Counted from the first letter of the stretch, positions 13,557-22,145 are shown. The stretch is DNA of 24,205 bases from CAYUIG01 sp964444685 (GCA_964444685.1 CAYUIG010000049.1:1-24205); one strand, 5' to 3'. Notes: a model not told the origin generated them from the letters alone. Program-made: numbers and translations.

Positions 13557-16500
13557 TCAGGATTCGGCGCGTCGCCGCAGCACGCCCGAGACGGTGAGCA
13601 GCGCGATCGATACGAAGAGCGCGCCGACAGCAGTATAGAGCGCCTGGCCGATCTTCCAGATCCACGGCTCGAGCCAGAAGCCTGCCTGCGCGGGGCGCGT
13701 CCCCGCGATCTGGCAGCGGCGTTCCTGTCCGAAGTCCAGCACCGGAATCATGAGGTCTGCGGGATAGATCCAGCGCGAGATGTTGTCGCCGCAGCGCACG
13801 CGTGTGCGCGTCTCCCCTGATGGGAACTCCACGACGCCCAACTCCACGGGTGCGGTCGTTTCATCGTCACCGGCCGTCGCAGGCACACCGATGGTCGCAG
13901 CCGGAGTGAAGTCGACGACGAGCAGGCCTGCGCTGTCGAGCCACGATGTCGTGGCAACGCCTGCGAGCCAGAAGATCAGGGTGCCCGCGAGTGCGCGCAG
14001 CGGACTCAGGCCGTAGCCGAAGCAGAGGCCGAAGAGCCTGTTGAACAGCCGGCGCATCGGATGCGGCTCGATCGCCGTTTCGATGTCGAGTTTGCGCGTC
14101 AGGATCTTGCGCGCGTTGCGATCCGCGCCCTCGTTGCGGAACGCCGTCGCGAGCACCTCGTACGGGTGCGGCCGGTAGTCGTCGTTCGTGATGCGGCCGT
14201 CATCGTACTGGAGGGCGAGCCATTTCATGCGCGCCTCGACACGCTCGTCGGGAGCGGGCAGGAGCTTCGGGAAGATCCTGCGGCGCGTGCGCGGTGACTG
14301 TGCTGCGGCCGCGGCAGGCAGGGGCGGATCGCCTTCCGCGGCGTTCTGCACACTCGGCGCGAGGAATGCGCGTACGACCGGTGCGAGTGTCGCGAGCATC
14401 GCGCGTCGCTCGGGCACATTTCCTGGGACCGCCTCCCATCCATCGTTCCCCCACGGGGACGAAGCGAATGGATCGTCCGCGTCCGCAAGGCGAAACGGTC
14501 CGACGTGACGGACGCGCAGCGCGTGCGGGTGCTCCTCGTCGAGCTCGACCGAATCCGAGAACACCGGACCGGGACGAACGCGAATCTCGGTGTCCTGGGA
14601 CAGCGCCGATTCCTCGTCGGCGACGAGCACCGTGAAACGCGCGATGAAGTCGGCGCCGTCGTGTTCGATCTCCACAGGTCGTGCCGCGATGCCGTTTGCG
14701 TCGGCCCACGGTCCCGGCTCCAGGATGGTGACGGGTGCGCGTCCCCTGCGCGTGCTCCAGAGTCCGACACGCATCATGTCGAGTCGCGCGGAGTCGGAAT
14801 CGATGCGCGGCGGGCCCAGCAGTGCGTCGGGGAAGCGCGGCTGCGTCACCCGGCCTCGGTCGCCGGAGAGCAGCAGCAGGCCGGGTGGCAGGCCGTTGCG
14901 GTTCAGCGTCGTATCGGACGCTTCCGCGTCGCGCCACAGGAACGTGACGACGCCGGGAACGAAACGATCGAAGCCGAGGTCGTCGCCGCTGGCGGAGAGA
15001 TTGAGGGGCGCGATGGCCTCGACGATCCACCAGCCCGGATACGCGGCGAGCCGGCGTCGGCGCATGCGCGTGGCGCGCTCGAGCCGCTCTTCGAGCTGCA
15101 GGCCGAGCAGGCGCCGACGCGCGCGCGGGGCGATGCCTTCGGCCGATGTGCGGCGCGGTGCACGCGCATACGTGAAGCCGTCGAGCTGGAGCCGGAAGCG
15201 GCCGGACCAGGCGCGGCCGTCATCATCATCGAGGCGGTCGGCGCGGGCGTCCTGAAGCGAAACGACGGTGGGCGGCGGCGTGAGTCGCGACTGCAGAAGG
15301 GCAGCGATACGCGTGCGCTCCGGATCCTCGACGTCCTCCCACTGGTCCTGAGCGACAGACTGCGGAAAGGATGCACCGGTTGCGCGGCGGCCGAAGCGGA
15401 ACGGGCTGATGCAGATCTCATCCGGCTTCGAGATGGCGCCGATCGGCCGGTCGTCCAGCATTTCGACCATGCCGTCGGGTCCGATGTCGAAGTCGGCGGC
15501 GAAGAGGCCGGTGCCGTACAGTACGGTGCCGGTGGCGCGGAACCGCCCGTCCGCGCGTCTCACCTCGATCGGCGTGATGGACGCGGACTCCGGATCGGCG
15601 AGCCGGCTCAGGATGTCCTCGTGCGGATCGATGACGCGGAACGAACCTTCGTCGCCCCACACGTAGCTCGTGAAGATGCGCAGGTAGTCTTCAGCCTGCC
15701 GTTCGTTCTCGAGCACGAGCGCGCCGGTTTCGTTGAGCTCGTGGAAGACGTCGGAGTTGCCGGTGAGGAGCACGGCATCGCGGCCGTCGTCACGCGCGAG
15801 GAAGGCCACGGCAGCGGGTCCGGGCGGAAGCTCGGTTCCGGGATCGGCGATCTGGAGCACGGTGCGCAGGGCTGCCACGCCCTCGATGAGCTGCCACCCC
15901 GGGTAACAGGACAACCGGCGCCGGCGCATCGCGAGGAACTCGCCGTGCCCCGACGACACCGGAGCGTGATCGCCGACAGCGCGCAGGCTGCGGATCGCGA
16001 GTTCGCCGCCGATCTGCGCGTCCTGCATCGAGATGCTGGGCGGGTCCTTCCAGTCGCCGCCGCGGAGCGCGACGCTGTCGAGCGTGAAGTTGCCCGTTAC
16101 ATGCGCCTGGCGGATGTCGCACGACCCACCCAGCAGCACTGCTTCCATGCGCAGGCTGCCGCCCACGCGCAGGCGCTGCGCATCGAAGGAGCCGCGCACG
16201 CGTGCACCGACGAGGGTCAGCTCCTGTTCCACCTGTGCGTGCCGCAGCGACACCGGCCCGTGGAAGACCGGCCCGGAGAAGGAAGCACTCCCGAGGACTC
16301 GCATCCCCTGCGCGGAGAACACCGTATCCGGGAAGCCCGAGCCGATGACACCTGCCACGTGCAGCGAGCCATCGATGCGCGTCTGGTCGAGCGCGATGTC
16401 GCGCGTGCTGAAGTGGGCGGCACCGATGTTCTGGAACAGCAGGTCGCCACCGATGTGCGAGTCCGTCAGCAGGACGCCGCTCGCGATCCGCGCGCCCGTG

Positions 16501-17585
16501 AAGTAAATGGTGGCCCGGATGCGCGCCTGGCGCGCGGCCACGTAGCCCTCTGACGTCAGCCGGAAGATTGCGTCTCCGTGATCCGTGCCTGCGCGAGCGG
16601 ACGTCGCGCGCTGTGAAAGGAAGATCGGACCGTCCACGACCGCGGTGTCCAGCCGGAGCTGCGCCGCCATGTCCGGTACGACCTCCTCTTCCGGGTCGAA
16701 CACAGGTACACAGGCGTCCACCGGTTCCGCCGAGCGGTCGAACGGTCCTTCCATGCTTGCGCCCGACAGATCCAGCGCGCCGCCGATGTGCGCGCCGAAG
16801 AAGTCGATCGAGCCGCGCACGAGAAACGGCCGCGGCCGACCGCTCTCATCCAGCCCCGCGCGCAGCATGATGTTCGCCACGCGCATGCCGGCCGCGGCAA
16901 GGGCCACGTTCTCGCCGGAGGTGAGCAGCGCGCCCTCGGCCCATAGGTCGCCCCGCAGCTCGGAGGACTGGAGGTCCACACCGCCACGGGCCTCGAAACC
17001 CGGCTGGAGGTGGACGGTACCGAGCAGCGCCGACGAAAGGTCGAGCGCGTAGATCCGATCGCGCGCGGTCCGATCGCGCCGAGGGCGAACGGGGCTGCGC
17101 AGACGCGCGCGCGCCGCAACGAGTCCGCCGGGGAGCTGCGCACCGTGCATGTCGACGCGGCAGTGGCGGTGCACGGGATGCACGCCTTCCAGCACTACCT
17201 CCGCATCCACGCGGACGTGCCGCGCCGCGAGCAGCGGCAGCGCGCTGTCCGTGAGATCGATGCGGCGGATGTGCACGTTGGTCAGATCGATGCCGTCGCG
17301 GATCGTGCAGTTGCGCAGCACGAGGCCGGGCAGCGGCGCGCCATCGGCGCACGCGGCATCGCGCAGGTCGAGCAGCCCGACGATCTCGGCGTTCTCGATC
17401 ACGACGCTGTCCGGCCCGCGCCCCGCGCGGCGTGCACGATCCGAGAGCATCAGCCTGCGTACGACGTGCGCACGAATCACCGGCCGTTGTGCGCGCCGCT
17501 GCGAGAATGCGCCCGCGCGCCCTGACAGGATGCGCCGGATGAGACGCCGCTCGGCCTCGGTCGGCTTGCGCACGTGGTGCGTCAC
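13557..17585 (-). CDS. Giant pentapeptide-like membrane protein with two inserted copies of an unfamiliar domain
   Basis: This 1342-residue protein is one reading frame. Residues 60-535 are a right-handed-helix type repeat (units such as DLSGASMEG, LLTDSHIGGDL and LDQTRIDGSL) of the pentapeptide-like kind. Two related modules follow, at about 544-716 and 838-1010, each opening with MRRRRL, two residues, then YPGW. Between them lies GRFRLQLDGFTYARA (795-809). From 1116 comes a helical segment (MKWLALQYDDG, then PYEVLATAFRNEGADRNARKI) and two membrane helices at about 1195-1215 and 1310-1335. The extracytoplasmic loop between them has two cysteines (C1265, C1291). The C-terminal part resembles proteins often labelled 'membrane-associated oxidoreductase' in actinomycetes, a name without biochemical support. 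The GTG start at 17585 overlaps the protease stop (GTGA). The role is unknown; scaffold or membrane anchor for the protease is my inference. Confidence 0.85.
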   Translation of the reverse strand: MTHHVRKPTEAERRLIRRILSGRAGAFSQRRAQRPVIRAHVVRRLMLSDRARRAGRGPDSVVIENAEIVGLLDLRDAACADGAPLPGLVLRNCTIRDGIDLTNVHIRRIDLTDSALPLLAARHVRVDAEVVLEGVHPVHRHCRVDMHGAQLPGGLVAARARLRSPVRPRRDRTARDRIYALDLSSALLGTVHLQPGFEARGGVDLQSSELRGDLWAEGALLTSGENVALAAAGMRVANIMLRAGLDESGRPRPFLVRGSIDFFGAHIGGALDLSGASMEGPFDRSAEPVDACVPVFDPEEEVVPDMAAQLRLDTAVVDGPIFLSQRATSARAGTDHGDAIFRLTSEGYVAARQARIRATIYFTGARIASGVLLTDSHIGGDLLFQNIGAAHFSTRDIALDQTRIDGSLHVAGVIGSGFPDTVFSAQGMRVLGSASFSGPVFHGPVSLRHAQVEQELTLVGARVRGSFDAQRLRVGGSLRMEAVLLGGSCDIRQAHVTGNFTLDSVALRGGDWKDPPSISMQDAQIGGELAIRSLRAVGDHAPVSSGHGEFLAMRRRRLSCYPGWQLIEGVAALRTVLQIADPGTELPPGPAAVAFLARDDGRDAVLLTGNSDVFHELNETGALVLENERQAEDYLRIFTSYVWGDEGSFRVIDPHEDILSRLADPESASITPIEVRRADGRFRATGTVLYGTGLFAADFDIGPDGMVEMLDDRPIGAISKPDEICISPFRFGRRATGASFPQSVAQDQWEDVEDPERTRIAALLQSRLTPPPTVVSLQDARADRLDDDDGRAWSGRFRLQLDGFTYARAPRRTSAEGIAPRARRRLLGLQLEERLERATRMRRRRLAAYPGWWIVEAIAPLNLSASGDDLGFDRFVPGVVTFLWRDAEASDTTLNRNGLPPGLLLLSGDRGRVTQPRFPDALLGPPRIDSDSARLDMMRVGLWSTRRGRAPVTILEPGPWADANGIAARPVEIEHDGADFIARFTVLVADEESALSQDTEIRVRPGPVFSDSVELDEEHPHALRVRHVGPFRLADADDPFASSPWGNDGWEAVPGNVPERRAMLATLAPVVRAFLAPSVQNAAEGDPPLPAAAAAQSPRTRRRIFPKLLPAPDERVEARMKWLALQYDDGRITNDDYRPHPYEVLATAFRNEGADRNARKILTRKLDIETAIEPHPMRRLFNRLFGLCFGYGLSPLRALAGTLIFWLAGVATTSWLDSAGLLVVDFTPAATIGVPATAGDDETTAPVELGVVEFPSGETRTRVRCGDNISRWIYPADLMIPVLDFGQERRCQIAGTRPAQAGFWLEPWIWKIGQALYTAVGALFVSIALLTVSGVLRRRAES
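14556..15074 (-). repeat. Unfamiliar YPGW domain, copy 3 (pentapeptide protein, second insert)
   Basis: Residues about 838-1010. It shares with copy 2 the opening RMRRRRLAAYPGWWIVEAIA and with both other copies the order of elements: a hydrophobic strand followed by an acidic turn (VTFLWRDA), LLLLSGDRG, GLWSTRRGRAPVTILEPG, and a final charged strand pair. It is the most divergent copy, and lacks the GTGLF and EML motifs. It lies between LDGFTYARA and KWLALQY, stretches I expect to be continuous in simpler relatives. Confidence 0.6.
15438..15956 (-). repeat. Unfamiliar YPGW domain, copy 2 (pentapeptide protein, first insert)
   Basis: Residues about 544-716. In order: SGHGEF, RRLSCYPGWQLIEGVA, AVAFLARDD, NSDVFHELNETGALVLENE, AEDYLRIFTSYVWGDEGSF, VLYGTGLFAADFDIGPDGMV and EMLDD. 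The same string of motifs occurs in the N-terminus of the adjacent protease, as HELNGSGALECN, AYLRFFCFVVRGEEGPF, VAYGSGLFRAEFAVEPAGMI and EMLED. Confidence 0.75.
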
Positions 17586-20302
17586 TGGGCGTCCTTCGTC
17601 GTGGCGACGGGTCCGCCGCCGGTTGCGACCAGCGCACGTACATCCTCTCCGGTCAGCTCCTGCCGCTGCTTCAGCGCATCGCCAATGGCGTGCAGCGTCG
17701 GCAGGTGTTCGGCGAGCCGGCCGCGGATGGAGATGTAGGCCTCGCGCAGGATGAGCTCGGCCTGCTCTTCGTGACGCTCACGAGGGCGTGCGGACCACAG
17801 CAGGCTGCCGTTCGGAGCCAGTCCGGTCTGCGAGACGAGTTGGAGCGCCGTCTGTGTGGCTGCGGCCAGGTCACTGGTGGTGGAGGGGCCGCCCGCGCCG
17901 CCGCTGACTCCGTCGTCTCCGAATAGCAGCTCCTCCGCAGCGCGGCCCGCGAGCATGATCTCGATGCGCTCGATCATCTCGGCACGCGTCACGATGCGGC
18001 GGCCGGACGGCACGCGCGCAACGAACCCGAGCGAACCGTCGGAGCGCGGCACGATGGAAACGAAGCCGATGTCGTGCCCGCCACTGCTGGACAGGCATGC
18101 GGCGAGGGCGTGGCCGGCCTCGTGCGCGGCGACGCGGCCGATCTCCTGCGGACCGAGTCGCGGCACCGCGTCCGGGTCGCGCGGCATGCCGAGCACTTCG
18201 GCGAACAGGTCCAGCTGCGCAATCGGGCGCCGCGCCTTGCGCGCGCGCCGTGCCGCACCACGCACCATCATCTCCACGTCTGCGCCCGTCATGCCGAAGG
18301 CGAGACTGCCAAGGGCGCGCGTGTCGACGTCTGCTGCAACGCCACCGGCGTGCCGATAGCGGGCGAGGTAGTGCTCGAAGATGGAAGCGAGCGCGTCGAT
18401 GCTCGGGTACGGGATCTCGATCATGCGATCGAGGCGGCCGGCGCGGCGCAGAGCGGGGTCGATGCGATCCGGATGGTTGGTAGCGGCGAGCACGATCACC
18501 GGCGCCGTCGGATCCATGCCCTGCATCTGCTCGAGCAGCGCATTCACCACTTCGATGTGGTACTGCGCGTTATCTCCGGACACCAGCTCACGGCTGCCGA
18601 TGCTGTCGATCTCGTCGATGAAGAGGATCGCCGGAGCGAAGCGCCGCGCCTGCGCGAAGTCGGAGCGCATGGCGCGGATGTGATCGGACAGGTGGCCGGC
18701 GGCCTGCCAGCTCGCGGCGCTCGCACTCACGAACTTGATGCGGCAGTCGCGCGCGATCGCGCGGGCGAGTGTGGTCTTGCCGGTGCCGGGCGCGCCGGCG
18801 AGGAGGACGCCGCGGTCGACGTCGTGCCATGGGAGCCGGCCGGCGATCGCATCGTGGATGTCGGCGATCAGGTCTTCGGCGAACCGCCGCGCCTCGGCCA
18901 GGCCGTGCAGGTCGGAGAGGCCGAGCGCATCGGCGGGATCGACCGCGCGCATGCGTTCGGTCACACGCTCGCGCAGGAACACGAGCGCCTCTTCAGGAGC
19001 GAGCTTCAGCTCGTGCGGCTGCTCGAGATCGGAGTGCAGGATCTGACGCACCCAGTGCGTGCCGCCCTGTTTCCAGTCGGGTGGGAGCGGCCGGCCGAAC
19101 GTGCGCTCGAACACCGTCTCGAACAGTTCGGGCGTGAGCGGCGGCAGCTCGAGCACGAGGTCAGCGATGCGCCGCAGCGGCTCCGGCACGTCGAGCACGT
19201 CGAAGCAGCCGAAGAGTGCTGCGACGTTGCGTGACGTGAGTTCGTACGAAACGCGCTCGGCGTCGGTGATGCTGCGATATGCGTGGAAGGAGAGTGTGAG
19301 CAGCCCCTGCGGGGGCACGTCCACACGCAGCCGCGTGTCGTCGTGGCCGTCCGCGTTGCCGCGAACCTTGCGCGGCCGCTGGTCGACGGGGAGGTGCTCC
19401 GTGATGATGTCGGCAACGATCTCCTCGACGAACGGGATCGTGCTCTCGATCACGACGATCGGAGACGCCGTGGCGCTCAGCCGTGCGAACGCCTCGAGCG
19501 CACTCCGCTCCGGGTCCGTGCGATTGAAGTGTGCGAGCAGGCGGTGGCCGGCCTCGTTCTCGAGCGCATGAACGAGCATGGCCTCCACGAGCACGCGCTG
19601 CACCGAGAGTGCGCCGCGGGCCGCTGCGGGTGCGGCTTCCGTCAACGGCAGCAGCGGAGCCGGAGGCGCCACGACGAAGATCGGCGGCCACGTCGGCAGT
19701 GACACATCCTCGTCGAGCTGGATCTCCGCGTCCTCGAGCATCTCGATCATGCCCGCGGGCTCCACCGCGAACTCCGCGCGGAAGAGGCCGCTGCCATACG
19801 CGACGATGGCTGCGTACAGCAGCCGACCCTCCGGGTCGATACCGAGGTGCTGGATCTCCTGGGCGTGAACGACCACACGTGCATCGATCTCCGGCCTCTC
19901 CGCCATCGCGATGGGACCCGGCTCGACCGGCGGCTCCAGGATCGCGAACGGCCCCTCCTCGCCGCGCACCACGAAGCAGAAGAAGCGGAGGTACGCAGGC
20001 GCGGTGTCGAGGTTGCACTCGAGTGCGCCGGATCCGTTCAGCTCGTGGATCACCGCGCTCGCACCATCCAGCACGATGACGCGCGTGTCATCGGCGAGGA
20101 ACATGAGCGTGGCGGGCGGCTGGCCGGCGCGGCGCAGTGGCAGGTGGAAGAAGCGGAATCCGGCATAGAACGGCAGGGCAGCGGAGTGGCCGCTGACCTC
20201 GACCCCGGGCGGGAGCCTTGCGCCCTCTGCTGCGAATGCACGCTCGGCCTGCGCGCGCGCAATCTCAGGCGACAGCTCCACCCAATCGAAACGGTCGAGC
20301 AC
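17582..20302 (-). CDS. Soluble FtsH-like AAA+ zinc metalloprotease with unfamiliar N-terminal domain
   Basis: This 906-residue protein unfolds and degrades proteins using ATP. Walker A is GAPGTGKT (503-510), Walker B ILFIDEID (559-566), and the second region of homology NHPDRIDPALRRAGRLDR (609-626) supplies arginine fingers. The zinc site is HEAGH (727-731), with Asp811 in TTSDLAAAT as the probable third ligand. It has no membrane helix, unlike true FtsH; instead residues 37-194 form a domain shared with the next gene, followed by a helical linker (about 230-460). The FtsH pore motif is replaced by SWQAAGHL (531-538), as I recall from other soluble FtsH relatives. The GTG start at 20302 has GGAGGAGG upstream, and the stop overlaps the pentapeptide gene (GTGA). 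All catalytic residues are present, so it should be active. Its substrates are unknown. Confidence 0.93.
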   Translation of the reverse strand: MLDRFDWVELSPEIARAQAERAFAAEGARLPPGVEVSGHSAALPFYAGFRFFHLPLRRAGQPPATLMFLADDTRVIVLDGASAVIHELNGSGALECNLDTAPAYLRFFCFVVRGEEGPFAILEPPVEPGPIAMAERPEIDARVVVHAQEIQHLGIDPEGRLLYAAIVAYGSGLFRAEFAVEPAGMIEMLEDAEIQLDEDVSLPTWPPIFVVAPPAPLLPLTEAAPAAARGALSVQRVLVEAMLVHALENEAGHRLLAHFNRTDPERSALEAFARLSATASPIVVIESTIPFVEEIVADIITEHLPVDQRPRKVRGNADGHDDTRLRVDVPPQGLLTLSFHAYRSITDAERVSYELTSRNVAALFGCFDVLDVPEPLRRIADLVLELPPLTPELFETVFERTFGRPLPPDWKQGGTHWVRQILHSDLEQPHELKLAPEEALVFLRERVTERMRAVDPADALGLSDLHGLAEARRFAEDLIADIHDAIAGRLPWHDVDRGVLLAGAPGTGKTTLARAIARDCRIKFVSASAASWQAAGHLSDHIRAMRSDFAQARRFAPAILFIDEIDSIGSRELVSGDNAQYHIEVVNALLEQMQGMDPTAPVIVLAATNHPDRIDPALRRAGRLDRMIEIPYPSIDALASIFEHYLARYRHAGGVAADVDTRALGSLAFGMTGADVEMMVRGAARRARKARRPIAQLDLFAEVLGMPRDPDAVPRLGPQEIGRVAAHEAGHALAACLSSSGGHDIGFVSIVPRSDGSLGFVARVPSGRRIVTRAEMIERIEIMLAGRAAEELLFGDDGVSGGAGGPSTTSDLAAATQTALQLVSQTGLAPNGSLLWSARPRERHEEQAELILREAYISIRGRLAEHLPTLHAIGDALKQRQELTGEDVRALVATGGGPVATTKDAQ
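19721..20194 (-). repeat. Unfamiliar YPGW-type domain, copy 1 (N-terminus of the protease)
   Basis: Residues about 37-194 of the protease, from VSGHSAALPFYAGFRFFHL to MIEMLEDAEI. YAGF stands where the other copies have YPGW. Motif order and spacing follow copy 2 closely (FLADD, VIHELNGSGALE, YLRFFCFVVRGEEGPFAILE, AYGSGLFRAEF). The similarity is clear by eye at protein level; I cannot name a known family for it. Confidence 0.75.
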
Positions 20303-20398
20303 GACGGGCCTCCTCCGGCGGGTCCGGCACGGACATGCGATGATGTGGGGGTTCGATCCGGGAGTGTGGTTGCCCGGAGCCGGACGCGCAACCCTGCG
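20303..20398. other. Intergenic region upstream of the protease gene
   Basis: Ninety-six bases separate the methyltransferase stop from the protease start on the minus strand. A six-base stem, TCCGGG (20357-20362) with CCCGGA (20373-20378), could end the upstream transcript. A strong GGAGGAGG precedes the protease GTG. I found no convincing promoter, so either read-through from the glnS operon or an unusual promoter drives the protease. Confidence 0.4.
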
Positions 20399-20986
20399 CT
20401 ACGAGCCGGGTGACGTGTACGGCCGCTCGAAGAGCGTCAGTTCGTCGAGCCCGCTCGCCATGAGCAGCCGCGCGTGCGGCGCGGCGTAGCGACGCATCAC
20501 ATCCTGCATCACCAGATCCTCGCCTGGCCACGGGTAGCCGAAAACGAGGTCGAAGTCGTCGAGTGGACGGCCGAGCAGGAGGTAGCCGGACGGACCATCT
20601 TCGAGGGTGCCGGTTCTCGTGTCGCCGTCGGGCGCACGGTAGCGGTAGCCCTGTGGCAGCAAGCTGCCCGCGACGAAACGCGCGTTCGAGCCGTGTCGCC
20701 GCGCGAGATCACGCGCGATTTCGACGAGGTTCGCGTCGATCTCGATGCCGCACGCGTCGTAGCCGAGCATGTCGGCCATGATCGTGATGACGCCGTTCCC
20801 GGAGCCCCACTCGAGGAAACGCGTGCCGGGCTCGTAGAGCGCACGCAACCGATCGAGCACACGCTCGTAACGTGCGGGAATGAACGGATGCCATTCGTCG
20901 CGGCCGCGCTCGGCACGGAACCGGTCCGCAATGTCACGGCCCTCCTCGATCACCGCGGCAATGCGCGCGTCCGCGCTATTGCTCAA
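20399..20986 (-). CDS. Class I SAM-dependent methyltransferase
   Basis: This 195-residue cytosolic protein has the Rossmann-type methyltransferase core. Motif I is FLEWGSGNG (57-65), followed by the acidic end of strand 2, GIEIDANL (80-87), which binds the ribose of S-adenosylmethionine. FVAGSLLPQG (104-113) is motif III-like and FDLVFGYPWPGEDL (145-158) the motif IV region facing the acceptor. The methyl acceptor is unknown. The best start is TTG at 20986, which overlaps the TGA of the upstream propeller gene by four bases (TTGA), in keeping with the GTGA overlaps elsewhere in the window; GTG at 20953 is an alternative. The frame is open further upstream, but that part lies inside the propeller gene. 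Residues 1-50 are helical and may shape the substrate site. Confidence 0.82.
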   Translation of the reverse strand: MSNSADARIAAVIEEGRDIADRFRAERGRDEWHPFIPARYERVLDRLRALYEPGTRFLEWGSGNGVITIMADMLGYDACGIEIDANLVEIARDLARRHGSNARFVAGSLLPQGYRYRAPDGDTRTGTLEDGPSGYLLLGRPLDDFDLVFGYPWPGEDLVMQDVMRRYAAPHARLLMASGLDELTLFERPYTSPGS

Positions 20987-22131
20987 TGTCGTGTCATCCG
21001 GTGCATACGTACGTAGCTCACGTCCAGTTCGTCGCGCCAGACGCCGAGGACATAGTCGTCGCCGATCTCGTGCACGGTGTAGCGCGACGGCAGCGGGACG
21101 TGGCCCGCGATCGCGCCGTCCGCGTCGACCACGAGCCACACCGAGTCCTCCGGTTCCCACGACGGACGGTACGGCTTGAGCCACGTGCGGCCGGCCGGAT
21201 CGACGACCATGCGCGAGAAGAGCGGCATGGTCGGCGCCGCCTCCAGCTGGTCGATGTCGCGTGCTGCAAGCTCACGCGCGGCAGCCGGGAATGCTTTGAT
21301 CCGCGCTTCGCGCTCGCGCGTCACATCCTCCTCCGTCACCGGACGCGGAACCAGGGCGAGGCGCGCGATCTGCCGCAGGCTGCCGTCGAGTCCGTAGTGT
21401 TGGACCTCCGGAATGCTCGATTCCACGACGTGCACGAGCGTGTCTCCATAGTCGAACAGCGTGGTCGAACCGAACGGCGCCGGCAGCCCATCGCTCACCC
21501 GCAGCGTGCGGACCTGGCCGACCGTATCGAGCGACGCCTCGCTCCCGAGCCGGACGAGTGTGATCACCCGCTCGTTCGCTATGCCGGCAATCGAAGCGTT
21601 CGGCGACCGCAGCAGCTTCGTCCCGTCGCCGAGGCAGGTCTGGAGCTGGAAGGGGAAGAACGTGCCCGACGGCGGCAGCGGATCCGTGCGCAGGAAATGG
21701 CCGTCCGCGGCATCGAAGACCGACAGCGACGCACGGATGATCTCCCCCACTACGACTTCGGATCCGCACGCAATCACCTTCGCAATGCGGTCGAACTCGC
21801 CCGGGCCCTCCCCCTTGCGGCCGAACGTGAACAGGTGGGCACCGTTCGCGTCGTACACGAGCACGCGGTCCACATCCGCCACCAGGATCCGTCCATCGTC
21901 GAGTCGCAACGTGCCCGCCACGCTTCGGAACGTCTGCTCCTCCGGGCCATCGACCGCGCCGATCTGTACGGTCGGCTCCATCGCAACCGCGAACGGCGCA
22001 GTGCGCGTCGCGTCCGGCTCGTTCTCCACGATCCGGGTGCCCGCGCTGTCGCGCGCGACGACGCCCGGGCGGTCGCTCGCGCCACAGGCGCCAAGGATGA
22101 AGGTGATCATTACAGCCCTGGCCGTGCGCAT
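20983..22131 (-). CDS. 6-bladed beta-propeller lipoprotein
   Basis: This 382-residue exported protein starts MRTARAVMITFILGAC, with a lipobox LGAC and lipidated Cys16. The body carries NHL/6-bladed propeller-type blades: GTLRLDDGRILVADVDRVLVYD, then FTFGRKGEGPGEFDRIAKV, the hallmark 'GxGPGEF' segment, and later blades ending with PLFSRMVVDPAGRTWLKPYR and VWLVVDADGAIAGHVPLPS. Proteins of this type are numerous in Gemmatimonadota and Bacteroidota, where they sit on the membrane and probably bind ligands; none is well characterised. The ATG at 22131 has GAGG five bases upstream. A long hairpin stands between it and glnS. The frame's 3' end overlaps the methyltransferase start, an odd pairing of an exported with a cytosolic protein. 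Confidence 0.88.
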   Translation of the reverse strand: MRTARAVMITFILGACGASDRPGVVARDSAGTRIVENEPDATRTAPFAVAMEPTVQIGAVDGPEEQTFRSVAGTLRLDDGRILVADVDRVLVYDANGAHLFTFGRKGEGPGEFDRIAKVIACGSEVVVGEIIRASLSVFDAADGHFLRTDPLPPSGTFFPFQLQTCLGDGTKLLRSPNASIAGIANERVITLVRLGSEASLDTVGQVRTLRVSDGLPAPFGSTTLFDYGDTLVHVVESSIPEVQHYGLDGSLRQIARLALVPRPVTEEDVTREREARIKAFPAAARELAARDIDQLEAAPTMPLFSRMVVDPAGRTWLKPYRPSWEPEDSVWLVVDADGAIAGHVPLPSRYTVHEIGDDYVLGVWRDELDVSYVRMHRMTRH

Positions 22132-22145
22132 GGTGCCTCGCTGTC

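Noticed and set aside
14505..16553. Plus-strand open frame of 682 codons opposite the pentapeptide gene
   Set aside because: No motifs, and the opposite strand has ordered repeat units, the shared domain and membrane helices that agree with a real gene.
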